Assembly (NCBI GenBank): GCA_964242895.1
Contig: CAXTBN010000018.1
Location: 1-45,291, forward strand
Direction: 5' to 3'
Source of the DNA: JASLDZ01 sp964242895
GTDB taxonomy: Bacteria > Pseudomonadota > Alphaproteobacteria > Caulobacterales > Caulobacteraceae
Length of the DNA stretch: 45,291 nt
Part shown: positions 34,126-42,314 of the stretch, one piece after another
How positions within the stretch are numbered: position 1 is the first letter of the stretch
Layout: every line of letters starts with the position of its first letter
Made by a program: the position numbers and the translations under genes
Notes under the pieces: generated by a model
What the model was told of the DNA's origin: nothing
What the model saw: only the letters and a program-made list of their open reading frames with translations
The model's database searches: none

Positions 34126-34761
34126 TCAGCCCGTGTACGAGCCGGTGTGGGCCGGGCTGTCGAGATCCCGCGGGTCGGCAGTCTCGAAGGTGGCGATCAG
34201 CTCGCCGCTCGCGACGGTGTTCCCCTTCAGCGCGCCCACGACCTCCACCAGCGGCGTCGAGGGATCGAGCCCCAGCGTCTTGCCCAGGGCGAAGACCTGG
34301 AAGTGGTAGCGATGGACGCCATGGCCGGGCGGCGGCTTGGGACCCATGTAGCCGTGCTCGCCGCGGCCGTTCAGCCCCTGGACGGCGTCCTGCGGCGTCA
34401 CGGTGCGGGCCAGCTTCTCGATCGCCTGCGGCAGGCCGACCGCCTCGCCGGGAATGTCCCAGATCGCCCAGTGCGTGACGGGCTCGGCCTTGGGCGCGTC
34501 CGGATCCTGCACGATCACCGCCCAGCTCACCGCCTCGGCGATGGCGTTCCACTCGAGCGGCGGCGAGACGTCGTCGCCCGCCTCCGCGTAGAGGGGGTCC
34601 AGCCGGCCTTCCACGTCCACGGCGGGCGAGGTGACCACGACGCCCGAGTCCTCGTACGGCTGCACCTGCAGGATCGCGATCACGCCGCCCGAGTGCGCGG
34701 GCGGCGGCGGCTCGTCGGCCCCGTGCGGCGGGTGGGCGAGGTGGGTCGAGCGGTTGGACAT
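34126..34761 (-). CDS. PEBP family protein (YbhB/YbcL type)
   Basis: 211 residues, without a signal peptide, with an N-terminal His/Pro-rich extension of about 28 residues. The phosphatidylethanolamine-binding fold is shown by AGDDVSPPLEWNAIAEAVSWAVIVQDPDAPKAEPVTHWAIWDIP (ligand-pocket DPDAP and HW), GYMGPKPPPGHGVHRYHFQVFALGKTLGL and the C-terminal GELIATFE. The bacterial family has no settled function; some members inhibit proteases or bind anions. It is divergent from the lipoprotein hydrolase gene (67 bp between starts). Confidence 0.92.
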   Translation of the reverse strand: MSNRSTHLAHPPHGADEPPPPAHSGGVIAILQVQPYEDSGVVVTSPAVDVEGRLDPLYAEAGDDVSPPLEWNAIAEAVSWAVIVQDPDAPKAEPVTHWAIWDIPGEAVGLPQAIEKLARTVTPQDAVQGLNGRGEHGYMGPKPPPGHGVHRYHFQVFALGKTLGLDPSTPLVEVVGALKGNTVASGELIATFETADPRDLDSPAHTGSYTG

Positions 34762-34828
34762 GGCGCGGCGTTCCGGCGGGAAGGTGTCTTCGAGTGAACC
34801 CGCCGGACCGCGCGGGGTTCATCGCCTG

Positions 34829-35683
34829 ATGAACGACCGCCGACGCCTCCTCGCCCTGCTCGCCGCCGCGAGCGCCAGCGCCTGCTCGCCGTTCCGCGTG
34901 TTGAACGCCCTGCCGTCCGACCCTGCGCGTCGCGTCGCGCAGGGCGTCCCCTACGGCGCCGACCCGCGCCAGACCCTGGACGTCTACGCCCCCGCCGCGG
35001 GCGGGCAGGGTCGGCCCGTGCTGGTGTTCATCTACGGCGGCAGCTGGGCGTCCGGGGCGCGGGGCGACTACGCCTTCGCCGGCCGCTCACTCGCGGCGGA
35101 GGGGTTCGTCACCGTGGTGCCGGACTACCGCCTCGTGCCGCAGGTGCGCTTCCCGGGGTTCGTGGAGGACGGGGCGGCGGCGGTCGCCTACGCCCGCGCC
35201 CACGCCCGCGAGTGGGGCGGCGACCCCGATCGGCTGGTGATCGCGGGCCACTCGGCGGGCGCCTACATCGCCGCCATGCTGGCGCTCGATGCGGCGTTCC
35301 TGGCCAAGGCGGGTGCGCCGCCCGGGACGGTGAAGGCCTGGGCCGGCCTGTCGGGGCCGTACGACTTCTACCCCTTCGACGTGAAGGCCTCGCAGGACGC
35401 CTTCGGCCAGTGGCCCGACCCCGCCGCCACCCAGCCGATCACCTTCGCCGGCGCGGCCGCCCCGCCCACCTTCCTCGCGCACGGGACAAAGGACACGACG
35501 GTGAAGCCGCGCAACACCGAGCGCCTCGCCGCCAAGCTGCGCGCCGCCGGCGTGCCTGTGGACGAGCACCTGTACGACGGGCTCGACCACAAGGACGTGG
35601 TTCTGGCGCTCACCCGCACATTCCGCGGCAAGGCCCCGGTGCGCGCCGACATGGTCCGCTTCCTCCACAGCCGCGTAGGCTGA
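34829..35683 (+). CDS. Lipoprotein alpha/beta hydrolase (carboxylesterase-like)
   Basis: 284 residues from ATG 34829. The N-terminus MNDRRRLLALLAAASASAC is a lipoprotein signal with lipobox ASAC (Cys19), so the enzyme is membrane-anchored in the periplasm or outer membrane. The oxyanion loop is FIYGGSW (68-73), the nucleophile Ser142 in IAGHSAGAY, and Asp and His follow in AHGTKDTTVKP and DGLDHKDV. BD-FAE/HSL-like esterases have this layout. The substrate is unknown. An in-frame opening extends upstream but lacks a match. Confidence 0.88.
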   Translation: MNDRRRLLALLAAASASACSPFRVLNALPSDPARRVAQGVPYGADPRQTLDVYAPAAGGQGRPVLVFIYGGSWASGARGDYAFAGRSLAAEGFVTVVPDYRLVPQVRFPGFVEDGAAAVAYARAHAREWGGDPDRLVIAGHSAGAYIAAMLALDAAFLAKAGAPPGTVKAWAGLSGPYDFYPFDVKASQDAFGQWPDPAATQPITFAGAAAPPTFLAHGTKDTTVKPRNTERLAAKLRAAGVPVDEHLYDGLDHKDVVLALTRTFRGKAPVRADMVRFLHSRVG

Positions 35684-35743
35684 CACGGGCGACGGCGAGG
35701 CCCGCAGCGGCCATGCTTGGAAAGCCGCCGCGGAGTGATTCGC

Positions 35744-36598
35744 ATGACCGTCCACGCCCACGTCTTCGCCGCATTGGCGACGCCGTCCTCCGCCGAGCCG
35801 GCGCTCGAGCAGCCCTACCTCGACCTCCTGCGCGAGGTGCTGGAGACGGGCGTCGAGCGCGCCGACCGCACGGGCGTGGGCACGCGCGGCGTGTTCGGGC
35901 GGCAGATGCGCTTCGACCTCCAGCGCGGTTTCCCGCTGCTGACCACCAAGCGCGTGCACTGGCCGTCTGTGGTGACCGAGCTCCTGTGGTTCCTGCAGGG
36001 CTCCACCAACGTGCGTTGGCTGCAGGAGCGCGGCTGCACGATCTGGAACGAGTGGGCCGACGCCGAGGGCGAGCTCGGCCCCGTCTACGGCAAGCAGTGG
36101 CGCTCCTGGGCCGCGCCCGACGGCCGGGTGGTGGACCAGATCACCCAGCTCGTCACCGCGCTGCGCACCAACCCCTACAGCCGCCGCCACGTGGTCTCCG
36201 CCTGGAACCCGGCGGACGTGGACGACATGGCGCTGCCACCCTGCCACTGCCTGTTCCAGTTCCACGTGGCGGAGGGACGGCTCTCCTGCCAGCTGTACCA
36301 GCGCTCGGCCGATATTTTCCTCGGCGTGCCCTTCAACATCGCGAGCTACGCGCTCCTGACGCACATGCTCGCGCAGGTGACCGGGCTGGAGGTGGGCGAG
36401 TTCATCCACACGCTCGGCGACGCGCACCTGTACCTGAACCACCTCGAGCAGGCGGAGCTGCAGCTGACGCGGGCGCCCCGCGCGCCGCCGCGGCTGGTCC
36501 TGCCGCCGCGAGACGACCTGTTCGCCTTCGCGCCGGAGGATGTCGCCCTGGAAGCCTACGCGCCGCACCCGTTGATCCGGGCGCCCGTGGCGGTGTGA
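35744..36598 (+). CDS. thyA: Thymidylate synthase
   Basis: 284 residues, about 20 more than E. coli ThyA, the extra being N-terminal. It methylates dUMP to dTMP with methylene-tetrahydrofolate, producing dihydrofolate. The catalytic Cys167 is in ALPPCHCLFQF. Also seen are DRTGVGTRGVFG, WPSVVTELLWFLQGSTN, YSRRHVVSAWNP, LYQRSADIFLGVPFNIASYALL and HTLGDAHLYLNH. ATG 35744 has GGAG 8 bases upstream. The stop overlaps the GTG of folA, so the two folate-cycle enzymes are coupled. Confidence 0.98.
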   Translation: MTVHAHVFAALATPSSAEPALEQPYLDLLREVLETGVERADRTGVGTRGVFGRQMRFDLQRGFPLLTTKRVHWPSVVTELLWFLQGSTNVRWLQERGCTIWNEWADAEGELGPVYGKQWRSWAAPDGRVVDQITQLVTALRTNPYSRRHVVSAWNPADVDDMALPPCHCLFQFHVAEGRLSCQLYQRSADIFLGVPFNIASYALLTHMLAQVTGLEVGEFIHTLGDAHLYLNHLEQAELQLTRAPRAPPRLVLPPRDDLFAFAPEDVALEAYAPHPLIRAPVAV

Positions 36599-37122
36599 GC
36601 CGTCCCGTCGTCTCGCTGGTCGTCGCCCGCGCGCGCAACGGGGTGATCGGGCGCGACGGGGCGCTGCCCTGGCGACTCAAGGGCGACATGGCGCTGTTCA
36701 AGTCCGTGACCCTCGGCAAGCCTGTGATCATGGGGCGGCGCACCTGGGACAGCCTGCCCCGCAAGCCGCTGCCCGGGCGCACCAACGTCGTGCTCTCCCG
36801 CGACGGCGCATTCGAGCCGACGCATGCCGTGCGGTGCGACCGGTGGGAGGAAGCGCTGCAGATCGCGCGCGAGCAGGCGGTCGAGGACGGCGTCGACGAG
36901 GTGTGCGTGATCGGCGGCGAGGCGGTGTTCGCGCTGGCTTTGCCCCTCGCGCGCCGCCTCCACCTGACCGAGGTCGAGGCCGAGCCGGAGGGCGACGTCC
37001 GCATGCCGCCCTTCGACGAGGCGGGCTGGCGCGAGGTGCGGCGGGAGGCGCATACGGCGGGTGAAGGCTCCGACGCGGACGACGAGTTCGCCTGGACCTA
37101 CCGCCTGCTGGAGCGCGCCTGA
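36595..37122 (+). CDS. folA: Dihydrofolate reductase
   Basis: 175 residues from a GTG in a GTGA overlap with thyA. It reduces the dihydrofolate made by ThyA. Landmarks: RNGVIGRDGALPWRLKGDMALFK with Trp26 and Asp31 (equivalent to E. coli Trp22/Asp27), GKPVIMGRRTWDSLP (NADPH loop), LPGRTNVVLSR, and VCVIGGEAVFALAL. Its TGA shares a base with the ATG of the SMP-30 gene. The thyA-folA order is common in alphaproteobacteria. Confidence 0.97.
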   Translation: MSRPVVSLVVARARNGVIGRDGALPWRLKGDMALFKSVTLGKPVIMGRRTWDSLPRKPLPGRTNVVLSRDGAFEPTHAVRCDRWEEALQIAREQAVEDGVDEVCVIGGEAVFALALPLARRLHLTEVEAEPEGDVRMPPFDEAGWREVRREAHTAGEGSDADDEFAWTYRLLERA

Positions 37123-38036
37123 TGGAGCTGGAGCTCGTCGCCGAGGACCTCGCCTTTCCGGAGGGGCCGGTCGCCATGGCCGACGGCTCGGTGGTCGTCA
37201 CCGAGATCGTCACGGGCATGGTCACCCGCATCGCGGCGGACGGGAGCCGCTCGACGGTGGCGACGACGGGCGGCGGCCCCAACGGCTTGGCCGTCGGGCC
37301 GGAAGGCGCCCTCTACTGCTGCAACAACGGCGGCCGCTTCAGCTACACGCAGGTGCAGGGCCTCTGGATCCCGGGCGACACCCCGCCCGAGCATGTGGGC
37401 GGCTCGATCCAGCGGATCGACCTCGCCACCGGCCGCGTCGAGACGGTCTACGAGGCGTGCGAGGGCCGCCGCCTGCTCGCGCCCAACGACCTCGTGTTCG
37501 ACGCCCACGGCGGCTTCTGGTTCACCGACCACGGCACCAGCGACGAGGAGGGCCGCCGCCACGGCGCCCTCTACTACGCCAAGGCGGACGGCTCCCAGAT
37601 CGTCCGCGCGCGCCACAGCCTGTACACGCCCAACGGCGTCGGCCTCTCGCCGGACGGCGGCGTCGTCTACATGGCCGACACCATGACAGGGCGGCTTTGG
37701 GCCTTCGACGTGGCCGAGCCGGGGGTGCTGAAGCCGCCGGAACCGTGGGCCGGTCCGGGCCGTGTGGTCGTGACGCTTCCGGGCTATCAATTGTTCGACA
37801 GCCTGGCGGTGGAGGCGGACGGGCGCGTGTGCGTGGCCACCATCATCAACGGCGGCATCAGCGCGATCACGCCCGCGGGCGAGGTCGAGCACTTCGCCGT
37901 GCCCGACTTGATCACCACCAACATCGCCTTCGGCGGCCCCGACATGCGCACCGCCTGGATCACCGCCAGCTCGACGGGCAAGCTCTACAAGGCGCGCTGG
38001 CCGCGCCCGGGGCTGAAGCTGGCCTTCAACGCGTGA
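37122..38036 (+). CDS. SMP-30/gluconolactonase/LRE family protein
   Basis: 304 residues. A six-bladed metal-dependent propeller: AFPEGPVAMADGSVVVTEI contains the metal-ligand Glu near residue 14, LLAPNDLVFDAHGGFWFTDHGTS the Asn/Asp site, and YTPNGVGLSPDGGVVYMADT the second Asn/Asp pair. Members hydrolyse sugar lactones or organophosphates; the substrate here is unknown. Coupled to folA through TGATG. It has no signal peptide. A perfect hairpin follows the stop. Confidence 0.92.
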   Translation: MELELVAEDLAFPEGPVAMADGSVVVTEIVTGMVTRIAADGSRSTVATTGGGPNGLAVGPEGALYCCNNGGRFSYTQVQGLWIPGDTPPEHVGGSIQRIDLATGRVETVYEACEGRRLLAPNDLVFDAHGGFWFTDHGTSDEEGRRHGALYYAKADGSQIVRARHSLYTPNGVGLSPDGGVVYMADTMTGRLWAFDVAEPGVLKPPEPWAGPGRVVVTLPGYQLFDSLAVEADGRVCVATIINGGISAITPAGEVEHFAVPDLITTNIAFGGPDMRTAWITASSTGKLYKARWPRPGLKLAFNA

Positions 38037-38040
38037 CCGT

Positions 38041-38073
38041 TTCGGCCTCCCCCCACGATCGGGGGAGGCCGAA
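38041..38073. terminator. Bidirectional hairpin between convergent genes
   Basis: TTCGGCCTCCCCC (38041-38053) and GGGGGAGGCCGAA (38061-38073) form a perfect 13-bp stem with a 7-base loop, 4 bp from both flanking stop codons. There is no U-run on either side, but the position between convergent stops fits a two-way terminator. The CTCCCCC...GGGGGAG core is like the repeat at 1866-1992, so it may be a short copy of that family. Confidence 0.65.
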
Positions 38074-38076
38074 GGC

Positions 38077-39186
38077 CTAGACCAGCGCGCCCAGGTGCGC
38101 CGGGCTGAAGTCCAGAAGTTCGTGGTTGCGGCGGTCGCGGACCTTGGCGACCCAGTCGGGGTCGCTGATCAGGGCGCGGCCCACGGCCACGAGGTCGAAC
38201 TCGTCGCGCTCCAGCCGGCGCAGCAGGCCGTCGAGCGAGGCGGGCTTGGAGCTCTCGCCGCCGAACGCCGCCACGAACTCGCCCGAGAGGCCAACCGAGC
38301 CCACGGTGATGGTCGGCGCGCCGGTGAGCTTCTTCGCCCAGCCGGCGAAGTTGAGCCCCTCCTCGCCGTCCAGCTCCGGGAACTCGGGCTCCCAGAACCG
38401 CCGCTGCGAGCAGTGGAGCACGTCCACGCCGGCGTCCACGAGAGGGTTCAGCCACTCGGCCATCTCGTCGGGCGTGTGCGCCAGGCGCACGTCGAAGTCC
38501 TGCTGCTTCCATTGGCTGAGGCGCAGGATCACCACGTAGTCCGGCCCCACCGCCGCGCGCACCGCCTTGACCACGTCCGCCGCGAAGCGGGCGCGCTCGC
38601 CGATGGAGCGGCCGCCGAAGGCGTCGCCGCGCTCGTTGGTGCCCTCCCACAGGAACTGGTCGATCAGGTAGCCGTGGGCGCCGTGCAGCTCCAGCGTGTC
38701 GAAGCCGAGCCGCTTCGAGTCGGCCGCGGCCTTGGCGAAGGCGGCGACGGTGTCGGCCACGTCCTCCTCGCTCATGGCCTCGCCGAAGCGCTTGCCGGGC
38801 GAGGACAGGCCGGAGGGGCTGTCCACCGGTCCGGGCGCGACCCACTCCGTGCGCCGGTTGCGCGCGGAGCCGACGTGCCAGATCTGCGGCCCCATCTTGC
38901 CGCCCGCGGCGTGCACCGTGTCGATCACGCGCTTCCAGCCGTCGAGCGCCGCGCCGTGGAAGTTCGGGATGTTGGGATCGTTCTTCGCCGCCGGCCGGTC
39001 CACCACCGTGCCCTCCGACAGGATCAGCCCCACGCCGCCCGCGGCGCGCTTGCGGTAGTATTCCGCCACGTCCGCTCCCGGCACGCCCTCCGGCGAGAAG
39101 GAGCGCGTCATGGGAGCCATGACGATGCGGTTGGGCAGCGTCAGGCCCTTGATCGTGAAGGGCTTGAACAGCGGGTCGAGGCTCAC
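38077..39186 (-). CDS. NADH:flavin oxidoreductase / Old Yellow Enzyme family
   Basis: 369 residues, one FMN-binding TIM barrel. FKPFTIKGLTLPNRIVMAPMTRSFSPEG is the OYE N-terminus. GYLIDQFLWEGTNERGDAFGGRSIGERARFAADVVKAVRAAVG is the typical central block. HCSQRRFWEPEF precedes the phosphate-binding VGSVGLSG and ALISDPDWVAKV. OYEs reduce activated C=C bonds with NAD(P)H. GTG 39186 has GGAG 6 bases upstream. It converges on the SMP-30 gene. Confidence 0.95.
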   Translation of the reverse strand: MSLDPLFKPFTIKGLTLPNRIVMAPMTRSFSPEGVPGADVAEYYRKRAAGGVGLILSEGTVVDRPAAKNDPNIPNFHGAALDGWKRVIDTVHAAGGKMGPQIWHVGSARNRRTEWVAPGPVDSPSGLSSPGKRFGEAMSEEDVADTVAAFAKAAADSKRLGFDTLELHGAHGYLIDQFLWEGTNERGDAFGGRSIGERARFAADVVKAVRAAVGPDYVVILRLSQWKQQDFDVRLAHTPDEMAEWLNPLVDAGVDVLHCSQRRFWEPEFPELDGEEGLNFAGWAKKLTGAPTITVGSVGLSGEFVAAFGGESSKPASLDGLLRRLERDEFDLVAVGRALISDPDWVAKVRDRRNHELLDFSPAHLGALV

Positions 39187-39313
39187 GGCGGGCTCCGAGG
39201 AAGCGAAGCCGCGGAGTTAGGCGCGCCGCCCGCTCACTGCAACAGGCGTGGTGGCCATTGCGGCTCGTGCGAGCGCCAGAGCCGTTTCCTTCGCCCGCGA
39301 CCAATCCCGCCTC

Positions 39314-39342
39314 TTGCAGGACAGTGGGCCGCCGCGCTAGAT
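39314..39342 (+). promoter_or_regulatory. Promoter of the arsR-SRPBCC operon
   Basis: TTGCAG (39314-39319) and CTAGAT (39337-39342) are 17 bp apart. The predicted transcript start (about 39349-39350) lies inside the operator palindrome and only a few bases before the ATG at 39353, so the mRNA would be leaderless or nearly so. No Shine-Dalgarno is seen, which fits. Confidence 0.5.
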
Positions 39343-39344
39343 GG

Positions 39345-39360
39345 TGAACCACATGGTTCA
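39345..39360. promoter_or_regulatory. Palindromic operator overlapping the arsR start
   Basis: TGAACCA (39345-39351) and TGGTTCA (39354-39360) form a perfect 7-bp inverted repeat with a 2-base spacer. It covers the predicted transcription start and the ATG at 39353. ArsR-SRPBCC operons are often self-repressed through a palindrome of the form AACCAnnTGGTT at this place, which also explains the MVxxMV N-terminus seen in many annotations. Confidence 0.65.
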
Positions 39361-39718
39361 GTGTTCGGCTTCCGGCCTCGACGCTTCCTTCGCCGCCCTC
39401 TCGGACGCCACGCGTCGCGGCGTGCTGGAGCAGCTCGGCGGCGGGGACGCCTCGATCACCGAGCTGGCGGACAGGTTCCACATGACGCTCACGGGCATCC
39501 GCAAGCACGTCGACGTCCTTGAGCAGGCGGGGCTGGTCACGACGCAGAAGGTCGGGCGCGTGCGGACCTGCAAGCTCGGCCGCAGCCGACTGGCGGAGGA
39601 GACGGCGTGGATCGAGGACTACCGCCGGCTCTGGGCGTCACGGTTCGACGCCCTGGACCGGATCGTCGAGGAATTGAAGCAGAGGGAGACCTTCGATGGA
39701 CGAAGCCAGACAGACTGA
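39353..39718 (+). CDS. ArsR-family winged-helix repressor
   Basis: 121 residues from ATG 39353 (125 from ATG 39341). The winged helix is typical: FAALSDATRRGVLEQLGGGDASITELADRFHMTLTGIRKHVDVLEQAGLVTTQKVGRVRTCKL. There is no metal-binding Cys motif of the arsenic or cadmium type (the single Cys pair is not clustered as ELCVCDL), so it belongs to the non-metal subgroup paired with SRPBCC proteins. The later ATG is chosen because the predicted promoter's -10 box ends at 39342. It overlaps the SRPBCC gene by 23 bp. Confidence 0.9.
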   Translation: MVQCSASGLDASFAALSDATRRGVLEQLGGGDASITELADRFHMTLTGIRKHVDVLEQAGLVTTQKVGRVRTCKLGRSRLAEETAWIEDYRRLWASRFDALDRIVEELKQRETFDGRSQTD

Positions 39719-40214
39719 TCCGGCCACCGGCGCGGCCCGCACGACCGTGGAGCGGACATCGGATCGGGAGCTCGTCGTCACGCGCACCGTCGACGGCCCG
39801 GCGCGCCTCGTGTTCGAGGCCTGGACCCGGCCGGAGCTGTTCCAACGGTGGTGGGCGCCCAAGTCGTTCTGCGTCACCCTGGTCTCATACGAGGCGGACG
39901 TCCGCACGGGCGGCGCGTACCGCCTCATGATGGACCACGCGTCCCTGGAGCAGCCGATGGCGTTCTTCGGTCGCTACGTCGAGGTGACGCCCCCCTCCCG
40001 CCTGGTCTGGACCAACGAGGAAGAGGGCGGCGGCGGCGCGGTCACCACGGTGACCTTCGAGGAGACCGACGGCGCGACACGGGTCGTCGTGCATGAGCTC
40101 TATCCGACCAAGGAGGCGCTCGACGAAGCCGTGGCCTCGGGCAGCACCGGCGGGTGGGGCGAGCAACTCCAGCAGCTGGAGGACCTGGTCGCCACCCTGG
40201 ACGCGAAGGTCTGA
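39696..40214 (+). CDS. SRPBCC (AHSA1-like) domain protein
   Basis: 172 residues. RTVDGPARLVFEAWTRPELFQRWWAPKSF and GGAYRLMMDHASLEQPMAFFGRYVEVTPPSRLVWTNEE are diagnostic of the AHSA1/CalC-like ligand-binding family. GGWGEQLQQLEDLVA closes the fold as the C-terminal helix. Members bind hydrophobic small molecules. Its ATG lies inside the arsR 3' end (23-bp overlap), the usual arrangement, and both are controlled by the palindrome at 39345-39360. The inducing ligand is unknown. Confidence 0.93.
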   Translation: MDEARQTDPATGAARTTVERTSDRELVVTRTVDGPARLVFEAWTRPELFQRWWAPKSFCVTLVSYEADVRTGGAYRLMMDHASLEQPMAFFGRYVEVTPPSRLVWTNEEEGGGGAVTTVTFEETDGATRVVVHELYPTKEALDEAVASGSTGGWGEQLQQLEDLVATLDAKV

Positions 40215-40238
40215 CTGTAGCGACGGCGTGAGCGCAGC

Positions 40239-40259
40239 GGGTCCGCAGCGATCGGACCC
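40239..40259. terminator. Hairpin between convergent SRPBCC and mrp genes
   Basis: GGGTCCG (40239-40245) pairs with CGGACCC (40253-40259) around a 7-base loop, in the 53-bp gap between the two stops. No U-run is present. It may terminate either transcript. Confidence 0.4.
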
Positions 40260-40267
40260 CGCCGGGC

Positions 40268-41425
40268 TCACTCCCACACGATGGACGGCGGCGGCTTCAG
40301 GCCCGCACCGGCGTCGAGCGCCTCCAGCACGCGGGCGGCGGCGGCGGTGAGAGCCACGGCGGCCGGGTCGTCCGGCGCGGTGGCTACGATCGGGCGGCCG
40401 GCGTCGGCGCCCTCGCGCAGGGCGATGGAGATGGGCACTTCGCCGAGGAAGGGCGCGCCCAGGTCGTCGGCCGTGCGGCGGGCGCCGCCGCGGCCGAAGA
40501 TCTCCACGGCGCGGCCGTCGGCGTCGAGGAAGAAGGCCATGTTCTCCACCACGCCCAGGATCGGGGTGGCGGTCTTGCGGAACATCTCGGCGCCGCGGCG
40601 CACGTCGATCAACGCCACTTCCTGCGGCGTGGAGACGATCACAGCGCCGTCCGTCAGCGTGCGCTGGGCGAGGGTGAGCTGCACGTCGCCGGTGCCGGGG
40701 GGCATGTCGATCACCAGCACGTCCAGCGGCTCGGCCTCCGTCCCCCAGGCCACGTCGTTGAGGAGCTGGCCGACGGCCGACGAGGCCATGGGTCCGCGCC
40801 AGATCATGGGCGCGCCCTCGTCCACCAGCAGCCCGATGGAGGCGCAGGCGACGCCCCAGGCCATCACGGGGCGCAGCTTGTTGTCCGGGCCGACGGCCGG
40901 CTCACCGACGAGCCCCAGCATCTTGGGCACGGAGGGGCCGTAGACGTCGGCGTCCAGGAGCCCCGTGCGGCGGCCCAGCGCAGCGAAGGCGCAGGCCAGG
41001 TTGGCGGCCACCGTCGACTTGCCGACGCCGCCCTTGCCGCTGGCCACCGCCACCACCCGGCGCACGTGGGCTGGCCGTGCGGCGCCGGGCGCGGGAGAGG
41101 GCGGCGCGACGCGCGCCTGCGTCTCGGCGGGCAGGCGGCTCGCGGTGCGGCGGACGCGCGTCGAGCCGGGCGGGGGCGGGGGCTCGCCGGCCGTGAGGGC
41201 GACGTGGGCGCGCGTGACGCCGGGTAGGGCGCGCAGCGCGGCCTCCGCCTGGTCGCGCACGGGGCCGTAGAGCGCCACGTCCTCGCCCGCGACCTCCAGC
41301 ATGAAGCCCGCGCGGTCGGGGGCGACCACGAGCCCCTGAACGAGGCCCGCCTGCGCCAGCCCGCGCCCGCTCTTGGGATCGCGCACCGCGTCCAACGCCG
41401 CGAGCGCTTCGGCGCGGTCAGGCAT
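40268..41425 (-). CDS. mrp: Mrp/ApbC-type iron-sulfur cluster carrier ATPase
   Basis: 385 residues. The N-terminal MIP18/FeS-assembly-like domain (about 5-80) precedes a P-loop ATPase with the deviant Walker A SGKGGVGKST at 129-138, DADVYGPSVPKMLG, WRGPMASSAVGQLL and VIDMPPGTGDVQLTL. The loop where many family members carry CxxC (ENMSYFxCPHC) reads ENMAFFLDADGRAVEIFG here, without cysteines, as I recall for other alphaproteobacteria. The protein stores or transfers Fe-S clusters. ATG 41425 overlaps the 3' end of serB by 8 bp, so the two are in one operon. Confidence 0.93.
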   Translation of the reverse strand: MPDRAEALAALDAVRDPKSGRGLAQAGLVQGLVVAPDRAGFMLEVAGEDVALYGPVRDQAEAALRALPGVTRAHVALTAGEPPPPPGSTRVRRTASRLPAETQARVAPPSPAPGAARPAHVRRVVAVASGKGGVGKSTVAANLACAFAALGRRTGLLDADVYGPSVPKMLGLVGEPAVGPDNKLRPVMAWGVACASIGLLVDEGAPMIWRGPMASSAVGQLLNDVAWGTEAEPLDVLVIDMPPGTGDVQLTLAQRTLTDGAVIVSTPQEVALIDVRRGAEMFRKTATPILGVVENMAFFLDADGRAVEIFGRGGARRTADDLGAPFLGEVPISIALREGADAGRPIVATAPDDPAAVALTAAAARVLEALDAGAGLKPPPSIVWE

Positions 41426-42314
41426 CGACCCACTTCGCGCGCGGTATACCCTGGAAGTAGAGGAGGGCGGTGAGGTCGCCGTGCTCCACCGCCGCGTCCG
41501 CCTCGGCCGCGACGACGGGCTTGGCGCGGTAGGCGACGCCCAGGCCGGCCGCGGCGATCATGGCGAGGTCGTTGGCCCCGTCGCCCACCGCCAGCGTGTG
41601 CTCCAGCGGGGTGTCCAGGGCGCCCGCCTCGCGCCGCAGCGCCTCCAGCTTGGCCTCGCGGCCGAGGATCGGCTCGGCGACCTCGCCCGTCAGGCGCTCG
41701 CCGTCGTCGAGCAGGCGGTTGGCGAGATGCGCGTCGAAGCCGGCCTGCGCCGCCACCGGGCCGGTGAAGCTCTCGAAGCCGCCGGAGACCAGCACGGCGC
41801 GCGCACCGCCCGCGAGCATCGTGGCGACGAGGGCGCGCGCGCCGGGGGTCAGCCGCACCCGCTCGTCGAGGCAGCGGCGCACCTCGCTGATGGGCAGGCC
41901 CGCCAGGCGCGCCACGCGTTCGCGCAGAGCGGGCTCGAACGCGACCTCGCCGCGCATGGCGCGCTCGGTGACGGCGGCGACCTCGGGCCCGGCGCCCGCG
42001 AGGTCGGCGAGCTCGTCCAGGCACTCGCAGCCGATCACGGTGGAGTCCATGTCGGCGAGAAGGAGCCGCTTGCGACGCCCGGCGGCCGGCTGCAGCGCGT
42101 GATCGACGGGCAGGTCGGCCAGGGCCTCGCGCACGGCGGGGCGGAGGTCGGCGAGCGCGGCGTCGCCGTCGACGAACCAGTCCACGGCGTCCGGGCCGAG
42201 CGGGCGGGGCTCCTTGACGCGCGCGCCGGCCCCGGCCACCGCACGCCCGGCGCGCCGGCCGGCTTCGGCCAGCGCCGCGGCGTCGGCCGCCACGAGAGTG
42301 AGCGCGAAGAGCAT
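41418..42314 (-). CDS. serB: Phosphoserine phosphatase SerB
   Basis: 298 residues. It removes phosphate from phosphoserine, the last step of serine synthesis. An N-terminal divergent ACT-like region (about 1-80) precedes the HAD domain: DMDST at 88-92 (catalytic Asp pair), LVSGGFESF (motif II Ser), and GDGANDLAMI (motif IV). The ATG at 42314 starts MLFALTLVAAD, as in relatives. This ATG and the miaA ATG share the tetramer CATG at 42312-42315, so there is no intergenic region. A GTG further upstream in frame (inside miaA) cannot be excluded. No clear ribosome site is seen for either. Confidence 0.93.
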   Translation of the reverse strand: MLFALTLVAADAAALAEAGRRAGRAVAGAGARVKEPRPLGPDAVDWFVDGDAALADLRPAVREALADLPVDHALQPAAGRRKRLLLADMDSTVIGCECLDELADLAGAGPEVAAVTERAMRGEVAFEPALRERVARLAGLPISEVRRCLDERVRLTPGARALVATMLAGGARAVLVSGGFESFTGPVAAQAGFDAHLANRLLDDGERLTGEVAEPILGREAKLEALRREAGALDTPLEHTLAVGDGANDLAMIAAAGLGVAYRAKPVVAAEADAAVEHGDLTALLYFQGIPRAKWVDA

